14,470 nucleotides of DNA from an uncultured Eubacterium sp. (GTDB lineage: Bacteria; Bacillota; Clostridia; Lachnospirales; Lachnospiraceae), in contig CAJTXO010000037.1 of assembly GCA_910583555.1 (NCBI GenBank), positions 1 to 14,470 on the forward strand. Reading direction: 5' to 3'. Of the stretch, positions 14,411 through 14,470 are shown one piece after another. Made by a program: the position numbers and the translations under genes. The notes beneath the pieces were generated by a model. The model saw only the letters and a program-made list of their open reading frames with translations. It searched no databases and was not told where the DNA came from. Within the stretch, counting starts at the first letter, position 1. The number at the start of each line of letters is the position of its first letter.

Positions 14411-14470
14411 CTATTTTAGGTAATTGCGAAACAAGTTCGCAATCTTGATTCCAACAGGGTAAAGATCCGG
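14411..14470 (-). CDS. 3' end of a truncated minus-strand gene (19 codons visible)
   Basis: From the window edge the minus-strand frame reads 19 codons (PDLYPVGIK...LFRNYLK) to TAG at 14413-14411. Composition is protein-like, but the fragment is too short to name. The coding stretch contains a perfect 8-base hairpin, ATTGCGAA (14423-14430) and TTCGCAAT (14436-14443) with a 5-base loop. If real, this gene ends about 270 bases before the lipoprotein gene on the same strand. Confidence 0.35.
   Translation of the reverse strand, partial: PDLYPVGIKIANLFRNYLK

Noticed and set aside
1..14470. CRISPR array, tRNA, rRNA or intact insertion sequence
   Set aside because: No regularly spaced repeats, cloverleaf-type sequence, rRNA segments or full transposase frame was seen by eye on either strand.

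Overview
The window looks like a chromosomal segment of a low-to-moderate-GC Gram-positive anaerobe, most likely a Clostridia/Lachnospiraceae-type Firmicute. The reasons are strong AGGAGG-type ribosome binding sites, a Bce-type two-component system, a panB-panC cluster preceded by a DUF2520 Rossmann protein, and a CarB of bacterial large-subunit length. The genus cannot be fixed by eye.

Layout: (i) 1-2700 is an AT-rich accessory zone. It holds an unknown minus-strand gene whose frame stays open past a TAG into a Cys/His-rich stretch, a PD-(D/E)XK nuclease gene (PDDEXK_4-like) broken or recoded at two places, a 24-codon scrap resembling an Rpn/PDDEXK transposase, and a small XRE-type regulator. 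(ii) 2714-7149 is a GC-richer minus-strand block, read right to left: DUF2520 protein (candidate PanG-type ketopantoate reductase), panB, panC, OmpR-family response regulator, BceS-like histidine kinase. (iii) 7150-7364 is a divergent promoter region. (iv) 7365-10589 is carB on the plus strand with no carA beside it, closed by a strong intrinsic terminator. (v) 10781-14144 is an AT-rich four-gene minus-strand operon: lipoprotein, two six-helix permeases and an ABC ATPase. (vi) The right edge holds a promoter/inverted-repeat region and the last codons of another minus-strand frame.

Functionally, the DUF2520 protein, PanB and PanC could supply all pantoate-branch steps of vitamin B5 synthesis if the DUF2520 protein is the ketopantoate reductase; no panD is present. 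The Bce-like kinase and regulator lack an adjacent BceAB transporter. The only transporter in the window is the ABC-2-like operon about 6 kb away, and nothing in the sequence ties the two together. No rRNA, tRNA or CRISPR array was seen, and no intact insertion sequence. The most unusual signals are the doubly shifted nuclease frame (1572-1680), the TAG followed by a zinc-finger-like frame at the left edge, and nested inverted repeats upstream of the ABC operon.
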